A stretch of DNA of 64,000 nt from Oscillospiraceae bacterium (lineage in GTDB: Bacteria; Bacillota; Clostridia; Oscillospirales; Acutalibacteraceae): positions 1 through 64,000 of the forward strand of contig SVOQ01000006.1 of the NCBI GenBank assembly GCA_015066345.1, read 5' to 3'. Position 1 is the first letter of the stretch; the number at the start of each line of letters is the position of its first letter. Under the pieces are notes generated by a model. The model worked only from the letters and a program-made list of their open reading frames with translations. It ran no database searches and was not told where the DNA came from. This document shows positions 1 to 9,303 of this stretch, piece by piece. Made by a program: the position numbers and the translations under genes.

Positions 1-130
1 CTACTTGGAGGATTAATTATTTGCAACTACTTCGGCGGCTTTGAGCTCGCCGTTTTTGGCTTTGCTGAAGCCTTTTTCTTCCCCCGGTAGAACCGGGGGT
101 TTATTTCCACCCCTAAAGGGACCAACTAAA
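1..130. other. Left-edge stretch, no confident gene
   Basis: No gene can be assigned. One plus-strand frame is open from base 1 to a TAG at 88-90, and a minus-strand frame is open across most of the stretch to a TAA near base 20 and reads like a lysine/glutamate/alanine-rich tail. Neither has a visible start here. A GC-rich hairpin (CCCCCGG, loop TAGAA, CCGGGGG) lies at 81-99 with a weak T-tract after it on the plus strand, so it may end a gene that lies left of the window. It could also be a piece of a dispersed repeat. Confidence 0.3.
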
Positions 131-160
131 AAAACGTCTGACCATCACGGTCAGACGTTT
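131..160 (-). terminator. Terminator after the GH4 operon
   Basis: A 13 bp perfect stem (AAAACGTCTGACC / GGTCAGACGTTTT) closes a short loop seven bases after the GH4 stop codon. A-rich and T-rich flanks on the two sides make it able to work in both directions. It is the natural end of the three-gene glycoside operon. Confidence 0.85.
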
Positions 161-166
161 TTTCTA

Positions 167-1450
167 TTAGTCTTTATAGAACTGGGGTAAATATGCCTTG
201 TGGGCTTCTTTCATTTCTTCAAAACAAGCCTTTGCTTTTGCAAAGTCGCCGCAAAGAGGATGAACCATAAGAGCGTTAAGAGCGTCCTCGTCGGAGCCTT
301 TGATGGCTGCATCAACTGCGTATTTCTCATAAGATTTAACTGTACGCATAAGGCTTATAATGTGACGGTTGTCAAATTCTTCGATTTCAACGGGTGTTGC
401 ACCGTCCGCACCGATAACTGCGGCAATTTCAACAACATCATCGTCATCCATAAACTTAAGAGTACCGTTGTTTTTGATGTTAACAACGTGAACGTCCTTT
501 TTATCGTTGGCAATTGAATCAATAAGTGAAACAGCTGCAAGTGAGTATTTGTAACCACCGCGTTGTTCAAGAAGTGCGGGTTTGATAACAAGTTCGTTGT
601 CGCTGTAAAGTTTAAGAAGTTCTTCTTCAATTTCCATACAAACCTGAGCACGGCTCTTGGGATTCGACTTAAGATAAGCGAGCTTTGATGCACGGCTGTA
701 ATAGTACTGAAGATATGATGAGGGGAAGCCCTTACAAGCGTTAAGGCATTCCATATCAAAACCGTCATCGTGAATGTTCTTCATAACTGTGGGAGCGAAG
801 TTATCGTCAAAAATGCTGTCGAACTTTTCTTCGCCGTTAACTTTAACTGAAGTAATCCAGCTAAGGTGGTTAAGACCAAGGTATGTAATCTTTGCATCCT
901 CGCCCACCGCGGCTTTAACATCGTCAATCATAGCAATGGGAACGTTACAAAGACCCATAGCTTTTACGTTGGTGTGGTTAAGAAGGAATTCGGAAATAAT
1001 ACCCGAGGGATTAGTGAAGTTAATAAGCCAGGCGTTGGGGCAAATAGCCTCGATTCTCTCGGCAATGTGAGCAATTACGGGAATTGTACGCAAAGCCTTG
1101 AAAAAACCGCCGATACCCGTTGTTTCCTGACCGATAAGGTCATATTTAAGCGGAATACTTTCGTCAATGTGACGGCAGGGAAGTTTACCGACACGAATCT
1201 GAGTAACAACGAAGTCCGCACCCTGTAAAGCAAGGTCCAGGTCGTCAGTCATTACGATTTCGCAATCGATACCTGCACTCTTAAGCATACGAACGCAAAG
1301 ACCGCCAACGATTTCACGCTTTCTTTCATCAATATCCATAAAAGCAACTCTCTTTAATTTAAGGGAGTCCTTTGCTTCAATAAAACCATAAATAAGTTCG
1401 GGACAATATGTAGAACCTGAACCAATGACGGTTACGCTGATTTCTTTCAT
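167..1450 (-). CDS. Glycoside hydrolase family 4 (6-phospho-beta-glucosidase-like)
   Basis: This 427-residue cytoplasmic protein matches GH4, whose members hydrolyse (often 6-phosphorylated) glycosides by an NAD+- and divalent-metal-dependent redox mechanism. A Rossmann start (TVIGSGSTYCPEL) is followed by the GH4 hallmarks QETTGIGGFFKAL, NAWLINFTNPSG, GLCNVP and GLNHLSW; the Cys and His in the last two motifs are the usual metal ligands. The length is normal. There is no signal peptide, so the substrate must be imported. The ATG has a good GAAAGG site. It is the last gene after a sugar-kinase-like gene and a GH109-type gene. The LicH/CelF type fits best, but the exact sugar and the need for a phosphate cannot be read from sequence. 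Confidence 0.88.
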   Translation of the reverse strand: MKEISVTVIGSGSTYCPELIYGFIEAKDSLKLKRVAFMDIDERKREIVGGLCVRMLKSAGIDCEIVMTDDLDLALQGADFVVTQIRVGKLPCRHIDESIPLKYDLIGQETTGIGGFFKALRTIPVIAHIAERIEAICPNAWLINFTNPSGIISEFLLNHTNVKAMGLCNVPIAMIDDVKAAVGEDAKITYLGLNHLSWITSVKVNGEEKFDSIFDDNFAPTVMKNIHDDGFDMECLNACKGFPSSYLQYYYSRASKLAYLKSNPKSRAQVCMEIEEELLKLYSDNELVIKPALLEQRGGYKYSLAAVSLIDSIANDKKDVHVVNIKNNGTLKFMDDDDVVEIAAVIGADGATPVEIEEFDNRHIISLMRTVKSYEKYAVDAAIKGSDEDALNALMVHPLCGDFAKAKACFEEMKEAHKAYLPQFYKD

Positions 1451-1477
1451 TTATATCAATCCTTTCAACGAAAATTA

Positions 1478-2413
1478 TTAGCCTTCAAGAAGCCAGTTTA
1501 CGCAACCTGTAACGGGTGCACACTGGAGTTTGATGAAATTGAACTTTCTGCCTGTTTTTTCGGCAACAAGCTGAGCCATTCTGTCGGTGTATTTGTATGA
1601 GGGAAGTTTTGTGTGAATTGAACCTGACAAAACAACGTTAATAACTTCACACTCGAAATTCATTGCTTTAACGTGACCGCAGATGAAATCCGCACCTCTC
1701 TGAGCCATTTCTTCAATAACCTGAAGTGCCGCTTCGTCATCATTGTTAGCCGCGTCAAAGAACGAAACGATAAGTTTTCTTAAGAATGCCTCGCCCTCGT
1801 CCTCGCTCTCTAAAACAGCGATGGAATCAAGGAGCGTTGCTCTGTCGCAGATACCTGCTTTTTCTTTCATATATTCTGTAATTAAGGATTTACCCTTACC
1901 GAGGCAAATTTCGTCATACATAATTCTGAAAGCCTGTGAGCCAACCCAGTGGCCGTTGCCCTTGTCACCTGAAAGGACATCGAAACCGCCAATCTGGAGC
2001 ATATTGCCGTCGGAGTCAAGGGAGTTACAGCAAGTACCTGTACCGCAGTTGTAACCGATACCGCAACCTGCACCAACACCCGCTTTAATAACAATGAAAC
2101 CATCGTTATAAATACGGCAACCCTTGATACCTAATTTATCAAGTTCTTCAACCATAGCATCGTGCTGATAAGGGTGGTCGATACCTGCAAGACCCATAAG
2201 AATACCGTCAACCTCATCAAGTGTGATGTTGGCTTTTTCTAAAAGACCCTTAACGCCACCTGCGATAATACCCGCAGCCTGAGGGAATGAACCCTCCATA
2301 TTTTCGTGGTTTGAACCCTCAGTTTCGTACTGTTCAACAATGTTTTTGTTTTCGTCAAAAAGGGCAAACGCGGTTTTTGTACCGCCGCCGTCAACACCTA
2401 TATAATATTTCAT
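1478..2413 (-). CDS. BadF/BadG/BcrA ATPase family, N-acetylglucosamine-kinase-like
   Basis: The 311-residue protein has the ASKHA-fold phosphate-1 motif GVDGGGTKTAFALFD at its N-terminus, an adenosine-region glycine-rich segment (VLSGSIH) near residue 270, and an internal GTGTCCNSL phosphate-2-like loop. This is the layout of eukaryotic-type GlcNAc kinase and other BadF-family members. It would phosphorylate a sugar, plausibly an amino sugar released by its neighbours; the substrate is inferred from context only. Its ATG overlaps the stop of the upstream GH109-type gene (ATGA), so the two are translationally coupled. The 2-hydroxyacyl-CoA dehydratase activators in the same superfamily are an unlikely alternative, because no partner genes are present. 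Confidence 0.8.
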   Translation of the reverse strand: MKYYIGVDGGGTKTAFALFDENKNIVEQYETEGSNHENMEGSFPQAAGIIAGGVKGLLEKANITLDEVDGILMGLAGIDHPYQHDAMVEELDKLGIKGCRIYNDGFIVIKAGVGAGCGIGYNCGTGTCCNSLDSDGNMLQIGGFDVLSGDKGNGHWVGSQAFRIMYDEICLGKGKSLITEYMKEKAGICDRATLLDSIAVLESEDEGEAFLRKLIVSFFDAANNDDEAALQVIEEMAQRGADFICGHVKAMNFECEVINVVLSGSIHTKLPSYKYTDRMAQLVAEKTGRKFNFIKLQCAPVTGCVNWLLEG

Positions 2414-3708
2414 TCTGCACTCTCCTCAGTTGTAACTTCGCTTAAGTCGTAACATTCTTCGCAAACCTCTTCAAGGCAATACATACCGCGTCTGATAGGT
2501 TCACGGTCAATCCACTTACCGTTTGTGAAATCCGGTACGGGAACGGGTGCACCACCCATGGCAACGGACTGTTCTGAAAGGCAGGTAATTGCCATCCATG
2601 TTGCAGTATCGTAAACGTCGATATTTGCTTTTTCGCCCTCGAAAACGCTGTCAACGAAGGATGAAAGAATAAGGTAGTCCATACCGCCGTGACCCGCTTT
2701 GATACCGCCTTTTTCGTAAAGAACCCAAAGGGGATGCTCGTATTTTTCACGCCAGGGTTCAAAATCGTCCCATTCGTGAGTCCAACTCTGATGCTCCTTG
2801 TGAGTACCGTCAATGTAAATTCTACCCTTGCCGTCCTCGGGTTCGGAGTAGATACCCTTTGTACCCTGAACTTCGTAGTCACGGGTATAAGGTCTGGGAA
2901 GAGAGCAGTCGTGAGTAAGCTGAATTGTTTCACCGTTAGCACATTTGATAATTGTAGTAACAATATCGCCACAGTTAAAGTCAGTATTATAAAGGTCGTA
3001 TTCCTCGCCCTTGTTGTCTTTAATCCACTGGTGAAGACCACGGGATTTACTTGCAACGGAGTTTACTGTAAGGAAACGGTTACCCCTGTTAATATTAAGA
3101 GCCTTAGCGATAGGTCCTAACTGATGGGTGGGATAAACCTCGCCGTTACGGTACATAAAGTTATAGAGTCTGCCGTGGATATTTTCACGACCGAGGCAGA
3201 TTTCATCACGTAAATCGTGACGGTAGCCACCCTCCATATGTACGATTTCGCCGAAGATACCCTTACGAATCATATTGAATACTGCCATTTCATTTCTGCA
3301 GTAGCAGCAGTTTTCAAGAAGCATACAGATTTTGCCGGTACGCCTACTTGTTCTTACCATCTCCCAACATTCTTCGATAGAAGCGGCACCGCCAACTTCC
3401 ATACCAACGTGAAGACCCGCATTCATAGCGTCAACGGCAATCATTGCGTGGGTAATCCAGGTAGTTGCAATAACAACCGCATCCAAATCCTCATTTGCGA
3501 ACATTTCTTTATAATCAAGATAAGCGTGTACAGGGTAAGCCTTGTTTGTACGCTCCTCTACAATTTCAATACCTCTTTCGGCTCTTTCGGGAATAAGGTC
3601 ACAAACCGCAGGAACCTTAACACCCTCAACCTGTAAAAGCAAGTCGAGCATACTTGAACCTCTACCGCTTATACCGATAAAGCCAATATTTGCTGATGTT
3701 TTTCTCAT
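2410..3708 (-). CDS. Gfo/Idh/MocA oxidoreductase, GH109-type glycosidase
   Basis: The first gene of the operon encodes 432 residues with an N-terminal Rossmann motif (IGFIGISGRGSSMLDLLL). The segments LLENCCYCRNEMAVFNMIRK, EIVHMEGGYRHDLR and YPTHQLGPIAKALNINRG resemble the GH109 family, known as NAD+-dependent alpha-N-acetylgalactosaminidases, more than ordinary sugar dehydrogenases. GH109 uses bound NAD+ for transient oxidation, as GH4 does. No signal peptide or Tat motif is visible, so the enzyme is probably cytoplasmic. Upstream lies a consensus promoter. The alternative is a plain Gfo/Idh dehydrogenase; the NCCYCR and THQLGP motifs favour GH109. Confidence 0.78.
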   Translation of the reverse strand: MRKTSANIGFIGISGRGSSMLDLLLQVEGVKVPAVCDLIPERAERGIEIVEERTNKAYPVHAYLDYKEMFANEDLDAVVIATTWITHAMIAVDAMNAGLHVGMEVGGAASIEECWEMVRTSRRTGKICMLLENCCYCRNEMAVFNMIRKGIFGEIVHMEGGYRHDLRDEICLGRENIHGRLYNFMYRNGEVYPTHQLGPIAKALNINRGNRFLTVNSVASKSRGLHQWIKDNKGEEYDLYNTDFNCGDIVTTIIKCANGETIQLTHDCSLPRPYTRDYEVQGTKGIYSEPEDGKGRIYIDGTHKEHQSWTHEWDDFEPWREKYEHPLWVLYEKGGIKAGHGGMDYLILSSFVDSVFEGEKANIDVYDTATWMAITCLSEQSVAMGGAPVPVPDFTNGKWIDREPIRRGMYCLEEVCEECYDLSEVTTEESAE

Positions 3709-3747
3709 TAAATCACAACCTAACTGTTTTAGTGCATTCGTATCGTC

Positions 3748-3776
3748 ATTTTATCACAGTTAATTTATTTTTTCAA
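3748..3776 (-). promoter_or_regulatory. Sigma-A promoter for the glycosidase operon
   Basis: On the minus strand TTGAAA (3771-3776) and TAAAAT (3748-3753) are 17 bases apart, about 40 bases before the GH109-type ATG. No clear operator palindrome overlaps it. Confidence 0.65.
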
Positions 3777-3782
3777 TAATAA

Positions 3783-3809
3783 ATCCCCTATTGTTTTCCA
3801 ATAGGGGAT
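3783..3809. terminator. Terminator hairpin after the ABC transporter
   Basis: ATCCCCTATTG pairs with CAATAGGGGAT around a five-base loop. The T-run is strong on the plus strand and weaker (TTTATTATTG) on the minus strand, where the ABC transporter ends ten bases earlier. It separates that gene from the promoter of the glycosidase operon. Confidence 0.65.
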
Positions 3810-3819
3810 AATTTTTTTA

Positions 3820-6570
3820 TTATTCTGTTCTCAATGCTTCAACGGGGTCTTTCTTAGCCGCCATACGTGAGGGAATAAGTCCCGCAATAAGCGTAAGTGA
3901 TATGCTTATTATAACGAGTACCACACCGCCAACGAATGGTAAGGATGCCGCCGCAGGAATATGAACTAAATACTTAAGGGCTAAGTTTATGGGAATTTCC
4001 AACAGTAGCGTGGATAGTATACCGATAATACCCGCCCCAAGACCAATTACGGCAGTTTCCGCGTTAAAGACTCGGGCAATATCCTTTTTAGATGCACCGA
4101 TACTTCTGAGAATACCGATTTCCTTAGTTCTTTCAAGAACTGAGATATAAGTGATAATACCAATCATAATTGAGGAAACCACCAAAGAAATAGCAACGAA
4201 AGCCACAAGCACGTACGTTACAACGTCAATAATGGTAGTAATACTACTCATTAAAAGACCTATATAGTCCGTAACTTTTATCTGTGCTTCTTCGTGTCCG
4301 TCAGCAGTCACCTGTTGATTATAGTATTCTACCAACTCATTAAGTTTCTCTTTATCTTCAAAACTCTTGGGGTAGAACGCAATTGACGAGGGTGACTCAA
4401 AGGTGGAATAACCTAATTTCAAAAGTGTTCCTTCATAAGAACTGTTAGCCGCGAGAGTATCAACATAGGCTTGTTTTAAAGCGAGTACTTGTTCATCAGT
4501 AAGGAAACCTTCCATAAGTTTCTTCTGAAGTTCCGACATATCGTCAAAACCGAACATAGCACCCATATCGGTCATATCTACCTCTGCCATATCCATTCCC
4601 TCAGCCATTTCGAGGAAGGGCTTGTAGTCAAGATAGGTATAGTCGATTATGCTTAAATCAACATCCGCAAGGTCAAAGTCATTAACTGTAAGGGTTGAAA
4701 ATTCGTAACCCGTAATAACGTCCCTTGTTTTATCGTTAAGCTGTTGCTTAACAACCTGACGTTTACTTGTCTGTTCAATGGCGTAATCCATAAGGTCGCG
4801 GGTGTAACCGATACCGCCCGTACCGATTGAAAGAGTATTGTTTTCGTCGGGTTTCAATATACCTACGATTTTAATTTCTTCGCCATCTTCAACAAGTTGT
4901 TTTACATAATAATCATTTTCACTGTTATCACGCCACAAACCTGTTTTTTCATCTTTCACGAAGTAATCCGCACTTAAAACAAGCTTGAATTTCATATTAA
5001 GAATATCATCATAAGTGTACTCCGTAACGGTTTCATCTTCCAATGTTTCACCGCTGACAAGAGCCGCCATAATATCCTTTGTAAATTCCTCCTGGTCCTT
5101 AAGACCTAAAGCGTAAACAACAAGTTCGTTAATCTGATTGTTACCGTCTACGATAAGTACAACTTCGTTATAGTTATTGGGCATTCTACCTGCAATAACG
5201 TCATACTGGGCTTCCATAAGTTTATCGTCACCGATAAGCTCCATCCATACGCTGAAACTCTGGGTCATACTTGACATTGATGATGCCATACCCTGCATAC
5301 TTTCATCCATGGGCATACTTTCCATCATTGTACTGGGATTAACTTTTATAACACCGTCATCCGTGTCCGCCCTGTAAATATTAAGTTGGGTACTGTATCT
5401 GTACTGAACGTCATTACAACATTTGTCGAATTCTTCCTGATTATCTTCAATGTATTTTTTGAAATTATCAAGATTATTGGATGTGGATTCAGAAATAAAG
5501 GCGTTTACCATCTGCATAAAGGACTCGTTTACGTAAACCTTTCCCTCGTCCGCATCCGTGCCTTCTACCGCTTCGCTTGTAATACCCGTAAAGGAACTCA
5601 TTATACTTTCAAAGTCCATAGTCTGCTTTTCAACAGTCATGGGATACGAAAGCAACATATCCTCCTGAACACGGTCGATATAAACTTGAATACCATTGGA
5701 AAGAGCAAGAACAAGGGCGATACCTATAATACCGATACTACCCGCAAAAGCCGTTAAGAAAGTCCTACCCTTTTTGGTTCTCAGGTTATTTATACTCAAG
5801 GCAAAGGCAGAGCCGAAACTCATAGTCTTTTTACCCTTTACCTTTGCATTCTGAACTTTGATTTTTTGTTCTTCAATGTCTTTTTCAGTAGGTTCGTATG
5901 GGTTAGTATCTCCTACAACCTCACCGTCAAGACAACTGATAATACGGTTGGCGTAACTATCCGCAAGTTCAGGGTTATGGGTAACCATAATAATGAGTTT
6001 CTCTTTGGCAATTTCCTTAAGAAGGTCCATTATCTGAACGCTTGTTTCACTGTCAAGAGCGCCCGTAGGTTCATCCGCAAGAAGAATATCGGGGTCATTT
6101 ATAAGTGCACGGGCAATTGCCACACGTTGCATCTGACCGCCTGACATCTGGTTGGGCTTTTTATAAATCTGTTGCTCAAGACCAACCTTTTTAAGAGCCT
6201 CAATTGCCCTTTTCTTACGTTCCTTTTTAGAAACACCCGAAAGTGTCAGGGCGAGTTCTACGTTGGAAAGTACAGTCTGATGAGGGATAAGGTTATAGCT
6301 CTGGAACACGAAACCAATTGAATGATTACGGTAAGTATCCCAGTCACCGTCATTAAAATATTTAGTGGATTTACCGTTAATAAGCAAATCACCGCTTGTG
6401 TATCTGTCAAGACCGCCAACGATATTAAGTAAGGTGGTTTTACCGCAACCTGAAGGACCAAGCACCGCAACGAATTCATTTTCGCGGAAACTGATATCTA
6501 TACCCTTCAATGCCCTTACGGTAGTATCACCCGTGACATAATCTTTAACTATATTTTTTAAAACTAACAA
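3820..6570 (-). CDS. ABC transporter, fused ATP-binding/FtsX-type permease
   Basis: About 916 residues form a fused ABC protein. The N-terminal 225 residues are a LolD/MacB-type ATPase with Walker A GPSGCGKTT, signature MSGGQMQRVAIARAL, Walker B ILLADEPTGALDS and the switch His in MVTHNPE. A membrane segment near residue 270 (FLTAFAGSIGIIGIALVLAL) leads to a roughly 450-residue extracytoplasmic domain, then three C-terminal helices of the FtsX/MacB permease type. Such proteins move or release envelope substrates or drive mechanotransmission rather than import nutrients. A TTG at 6570 lies eight bases after GAGAGG and is a better start than the GTG at 6579. The upstream membrane-anchored gene ends 20 bases earlier and is probably its partner. 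Confidence 0.85.
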   Translation of the reverse strand: MLVLKNIVKDYVTGDTTVRALKGIDISFRENEFVAVLGPSGCGKTTLLNIVGGLDRYTSGDLLINGKSTKYFNDGDWDTYRNHSIGFVFQSYNLIPHQTVLSNVELALTLSGVSKKERKKRAIEALKKVGLEQQIYKKPNQMSGGQMQRVAIARALINDPDILLADEPTGALDSETSVQIMDLLKEIAKEKLIIMVTHNPELADSYANRIISCLDGEVVGDTNPYEPTEKDIEEQKIKVQNAKVKGKKTMSFGSAFALSINNLRTKKGRTFLTAFAGSIGIIGIALVLALSNGIQVYIDRVQEDMLLSYPMTVEKQTMDFESIMSSFTGITSEAVEGTDADEGKVYVNESFMQMVNAFISESTSNNLDNFKKYIEDNQEEFDKCCNDVQYRYSTQLNIYRADTDDGVIKVNPSTMMESMPMDESMQGMASSMSSMTQSFSVWMELIGDDKLMEAQYDVIAGRMPNNYNEVVLIVDGNNQINELVVYALGLKDQEEFTKDIMAALVSGETLEDETVTEYTYDDILNMKFKLVLSADYFVKDEKTGLWRDNSENDYYVKQLVEDGEEIKIVGILKPDENNTLSIGTGGIGYTRDLMDYAIEQTSKRQVVKQQLNDKTRDVITGYEFSTLTVNDFDLADVDLSIIDYTYLDYKPFLEMAEGMDMAEVDMTDMGAMFGFDDMSELQKKLMEGFLTDEQVLALKQAYVDTLAANSSYEGTLLKLGYSTFESPSSIAFYPKSFEDKEKLNELVEYYNQQVTADGHEEAQIKVTDYIGLLMSSITTIIDVVTYVLVAFVAISLVVSSIMIGIITYISVLERTKEIGILRSIGASKKDIARVFNAETAVIGLGAGIIGILSTLLLEIPINLALKYLVHIPAAASLPFVGGVVLVIISISLTLIAGLIPSRMAAKKDPVEALRTE

Positions 6571-6589
6571 ATTTAACACCTCTCAGGAG

Positions 6590-9139
6590 TTAAGAATACA
6601 ACCGCTTTCTGTTAGCGTAAATTATAATACCAACCACGGCACAAAGTCCTAAATAACCGCACACAACATATAACCATACATAGTTCTTTTCGGTTTCTTT
6701 ATAAATAATGGTGGGCGAATAATTTTCGTCAAAAACCAACTCCGCTTTCACACGTTCTTTAAAGAAAAGATTGAAAAGCCATTCAATGAGTTCATCTTCG
6801 CTCATATTTTCGAACTGCTCCGTAAGTGATGCGGAGTATGTTTCAAAGGATGCGTTGCTACCCATTGAACCCATTAAAAGATTCTCGTTACCGGGAAGTC
6901 GCATAGTTCTTGCAAGAACACGAAGTAAGGACATAAATACATCCGTTTTATCCGCAACAATGTAAGTGTACCGGGTATTTTTACCATCTACAACCTGCTT
7001 ACTTGTGCGTTTTTCGGGTGTTCCCATACCGCTGAGGGTATTTATATCAAACTCGGCAACCTTCATACCCGTACTCTCAAGCATTGAGCCGAGAAGTTTA
7101 TTCATATCAAGCTCCGAAGGAAGGGATGTCATATCAACATCCATATGGTAAACACCCGAAAGTGTCTCGGTAAAACTTGTTATGGGTAAGAGTAAATTTC
7201 CTATACATTTTTCAAGTGAACCGCTGTTAAGGAAATAAACTATATTGGGTAATTTTGTTGTTAAAGTATCAACGGGCTTTTCGCATATATCGTCAACTAA
7301 ATCAAACACAGGGTCAAGAATATCCTTCATTACCCTATCAGTATCCGAATGTTTTTTGTATTTTTCGTAAGTTAAAATGTCACCCGAATCACAACCCAAA
7401 GCCTCTAACAGGGGTATAACCGCTGTGTTGTAACCGTCGGCACCTTTAATGGTAATACTGTCAAGCACTACCATATCTTTCTCAACGAGTAACACCCTCA
7501 TTACGGGGTATAAAGGTCTTAAAACTGCAGTAAGTGTATTCTGGAAACCTTTTCGTGAGCCTGTGTAAAAGCCCCAGTCAATATTCTTTAATGACGTATC
7601 CGCCCAGGAGTCCGCTTTATTGAGTGCATTGACGGCGGATTTGTATTCGTATTCTGTAAGATAGGACGCTACGCCCTTTGGTGTAGTATCAACACCTAAA
7701 AGCAATAAAACCTGAGTAAGTCCGTTTTCCTCGAAAGCACCGTAAACACCCATTAGTAAAGCATTTATATTGGCGTTTGAATAAATTGCAGATTCAAGGA
7801 GTGACTCCACATCCTTGTAACTTCCACCCTCTTTTACAAAATCGTCAAGAAGGTCATCCATTTCGCCCAAGGCTCTCTCGTAATCTTCCTTTTGAAGATT
7901 AGGTGTATACTGAACATTTACTCTGTTCACATCGGGGTAAACCATAGCCTCAGCACCCTGAGGGTCTTTGGGACTGAAAAGAAGAATTATAGTACCGACA
8001 ATTTTATCCGTATCCTTTGAAAGGATGTTTTTCATAAAATCCCCGGTAGTTTTATCCACGGTAGCACCGGGCAACTGATTAAATAAGTCGGGATTTAATT
8101 TAAGAGTTTCTACGAGCCACCTCATAACAACCACGTAGGCTTTACCCTGATCGGAAACAAAGGTAGTGCCGTTATGAGTACCGCATTTTGAAAGAGCCCC
8201 CATATCAAGCTCGGCTATCTGTACGCCACCCATACCCGAGGTAAGAGTGCCCATAATAGTTTCAATATCGAAAGTGAACATTTCCGCATCAAAAAGATTA
8301 AGAAGTGTCGCAATTTCAAAAAGAGGATTTGACTTTATAGGGGACATTAATGAATCCATACATTTTTCCATTTCGCCACTTTCAGAAAAATAAGCGAATG
8401 AAGGCAGGGAATCCGTAAGAGTTGTGGCAGGTGCATCAAGAGTTTTTTCTAAAAATGAAAGTATGGGGAGAATTATATTTTTAACCATACTGTTTTTATT
8501 GGTTGAAGCCTCTGCGTGGAATTGTTGTGCAGGGATAATATCGGGGCATTTTAACGCATTAAGCATTGGCACAACCGCATTTGAATAACCGTCCGCACCG
8601 TTGATTTTTATAAAGGAAATCTTAAGTGTACCCGATGAAAGTAACATATATAAAACGTCATTAAAGGGTGAAAACATTGCACCGAAAGCCTCGGCAAAAC
8701 CGTTTTTATCCCTTACACCCCAGTTAACACCCGTAAGGTCAACTTCGGACCAGGAAGTGTAATTTTTTAATCTTTCGCTGACTTCGGGATATTGGGAAAG
8801 TGCGTTTGCAACGCTACTTACGGAAGTGTCAATACCGACTGCACTTAAATCCGTGCCCTCCGCTTCAAAGGAAAGATACATCTGCAATAAAACCGACGAA
8901 AGAGTATCGCTACTGTAAATCATGGGTTTTACAAGATTCTGCAAATTACTTCCCGTTAAAAGGGGTACCGCGGAATTAAGTAATCTGTCCGTACCGCCAA
9001 CTGCCGCAAGAGCATCCCCGGCGGTTACACCATCGGGATAGTCCCCTTTAACCCCAAGTACACTCACACCAAGAACGGGTGAGCACATTACTGCAAGGCA
9101 CAAAACTAAAACTATTAACTTTGTTAAATATTTTTTCAT
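6590..9139 (-). CDS. Large membrane-anchored extracytoplasmic protein with internal duplication
   Basis: I do not recognise the family. The 849-residue product starts with a signal peptide (KKYLTKLIVLVLCLAVMCSP) and ends with one membrane helix near residues 820-845 followed by a basic tail, so nearly all of it is outside. Two halves repeat: about residues 70-350 match about 450-750, best seen in GADGYSNAVVPMLNALKC versus GADGYNTAVIPLLEALGC, VNWGVRDKNGF versus IDWGFYTGSRKGF, and SLPSFAYFSESGEMEKC versus KLPNIVYFLNSGSLEKC. It lies directly upstream of the ABC ATPase/permease, so it may be that transporter's external substrate-binding or scaffold partner. The ATG at 9139 is preferred over a TTG three codons upstream because the signal peptide then starts MKKY. 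Confidence 0.75.
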   Translation of the reverse strand: MKKYLTKLIVLVLCLAVMCSPVLGVSVLGVKGDYPDGVTAGDALAAVGGTDRLLNSAVPLLTGSNLQNLVKPMIYSSDTLSSVLLQMYLSFEAEGTDLSAVGIDTSVSSVANALSQYPEVSERLKNYTSWSEVDLTGVNWGVRDKNGFAEAFGAMFSPFNDVLYMLLSSGTLKISFIKINGADGYSNAVVPMLNALKCPDIIPAQQFHAEASTNKNSMVKNIILPILSFLEKTLDAPATTLTDSLPSFAYFSESGEMEKCMDSLMSPIKSNPLFEIATLLNLFDAEMFTFDIETIMGTLTSGMGGVQIAELDMGALSKCGTHNGTTFVSDQGKAYVVVMRWLVETLKLNPDLFNQLPGATVDKTTGDFMKNILSKDTDKIVGTIILLFSPKDPQGAEAMVYPDVNRVNVQYTPNLQKEDYERALGEMDDLLDDFVKEGGSYKDVESLLESAIYSNANINALLMGVYGAFEENGLTQVLLLLGVDTTPKGVASYLTEYEYKSAVNALNKADSWADTSLKNIDWGFYTGSRKGFQNTLTAVLRPLYPVMRVLLVEKDMVVLDSITIKGADGYNTAVIPLLEALGCDSGDILTYEKYKKHSDTDRVMKDILDPVFDLVDDICEKPVDTLTTKLPNIVYFLNSGSLEKCIGNLLLPITSFTETLSGVYHMDVDMTSLPSELDMNKLLGSMLESTGMKVAEFDINTLSGMGTPEKRTSKQVVDGKNTRYTYIVADKTDVFMSLLRVLARTMRLPGNENLLMGSMGSNASFETYSASLTEQFENMSEDELIEWLFNLFFKERVKAELVFDENYSPTIIYKETEKNYVWLYVVCGYLGLCAVVGIIIYANRKRLYS

Positions 9140-9242
9140 ATTTACCAACTCAATTTTAATTTATATAGTACATATAATGTATGGGAAAACACAACTATAT
9201 TTATACATAGTAATTATACAATATAATTATATACATTGTACA

Positions 9243-9271
9243 TTGACAAATGTTAAAAAAATGTTAAATAT
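9243..9271 (+). promoter_or_regulatory. Candidate promoter for the small lipoprotein gene
   Basis: A perfect -35 TTGACA (9243-9248) is followed after 17 bases by a weak AAATAT (9266-9271), about 30 bases before the lipoprotein ATG. The neighbouring AT-rich stretch 9160-9240 is rich in GTAC/GTAT half-sites, and the divergent minus-strand promoter is probably there too but is not clear. Confidence 0.45.
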
Positions 9272-9303
9272 TTTTATTCAATATCACAATAAGGGGTAAA
9301 AAA

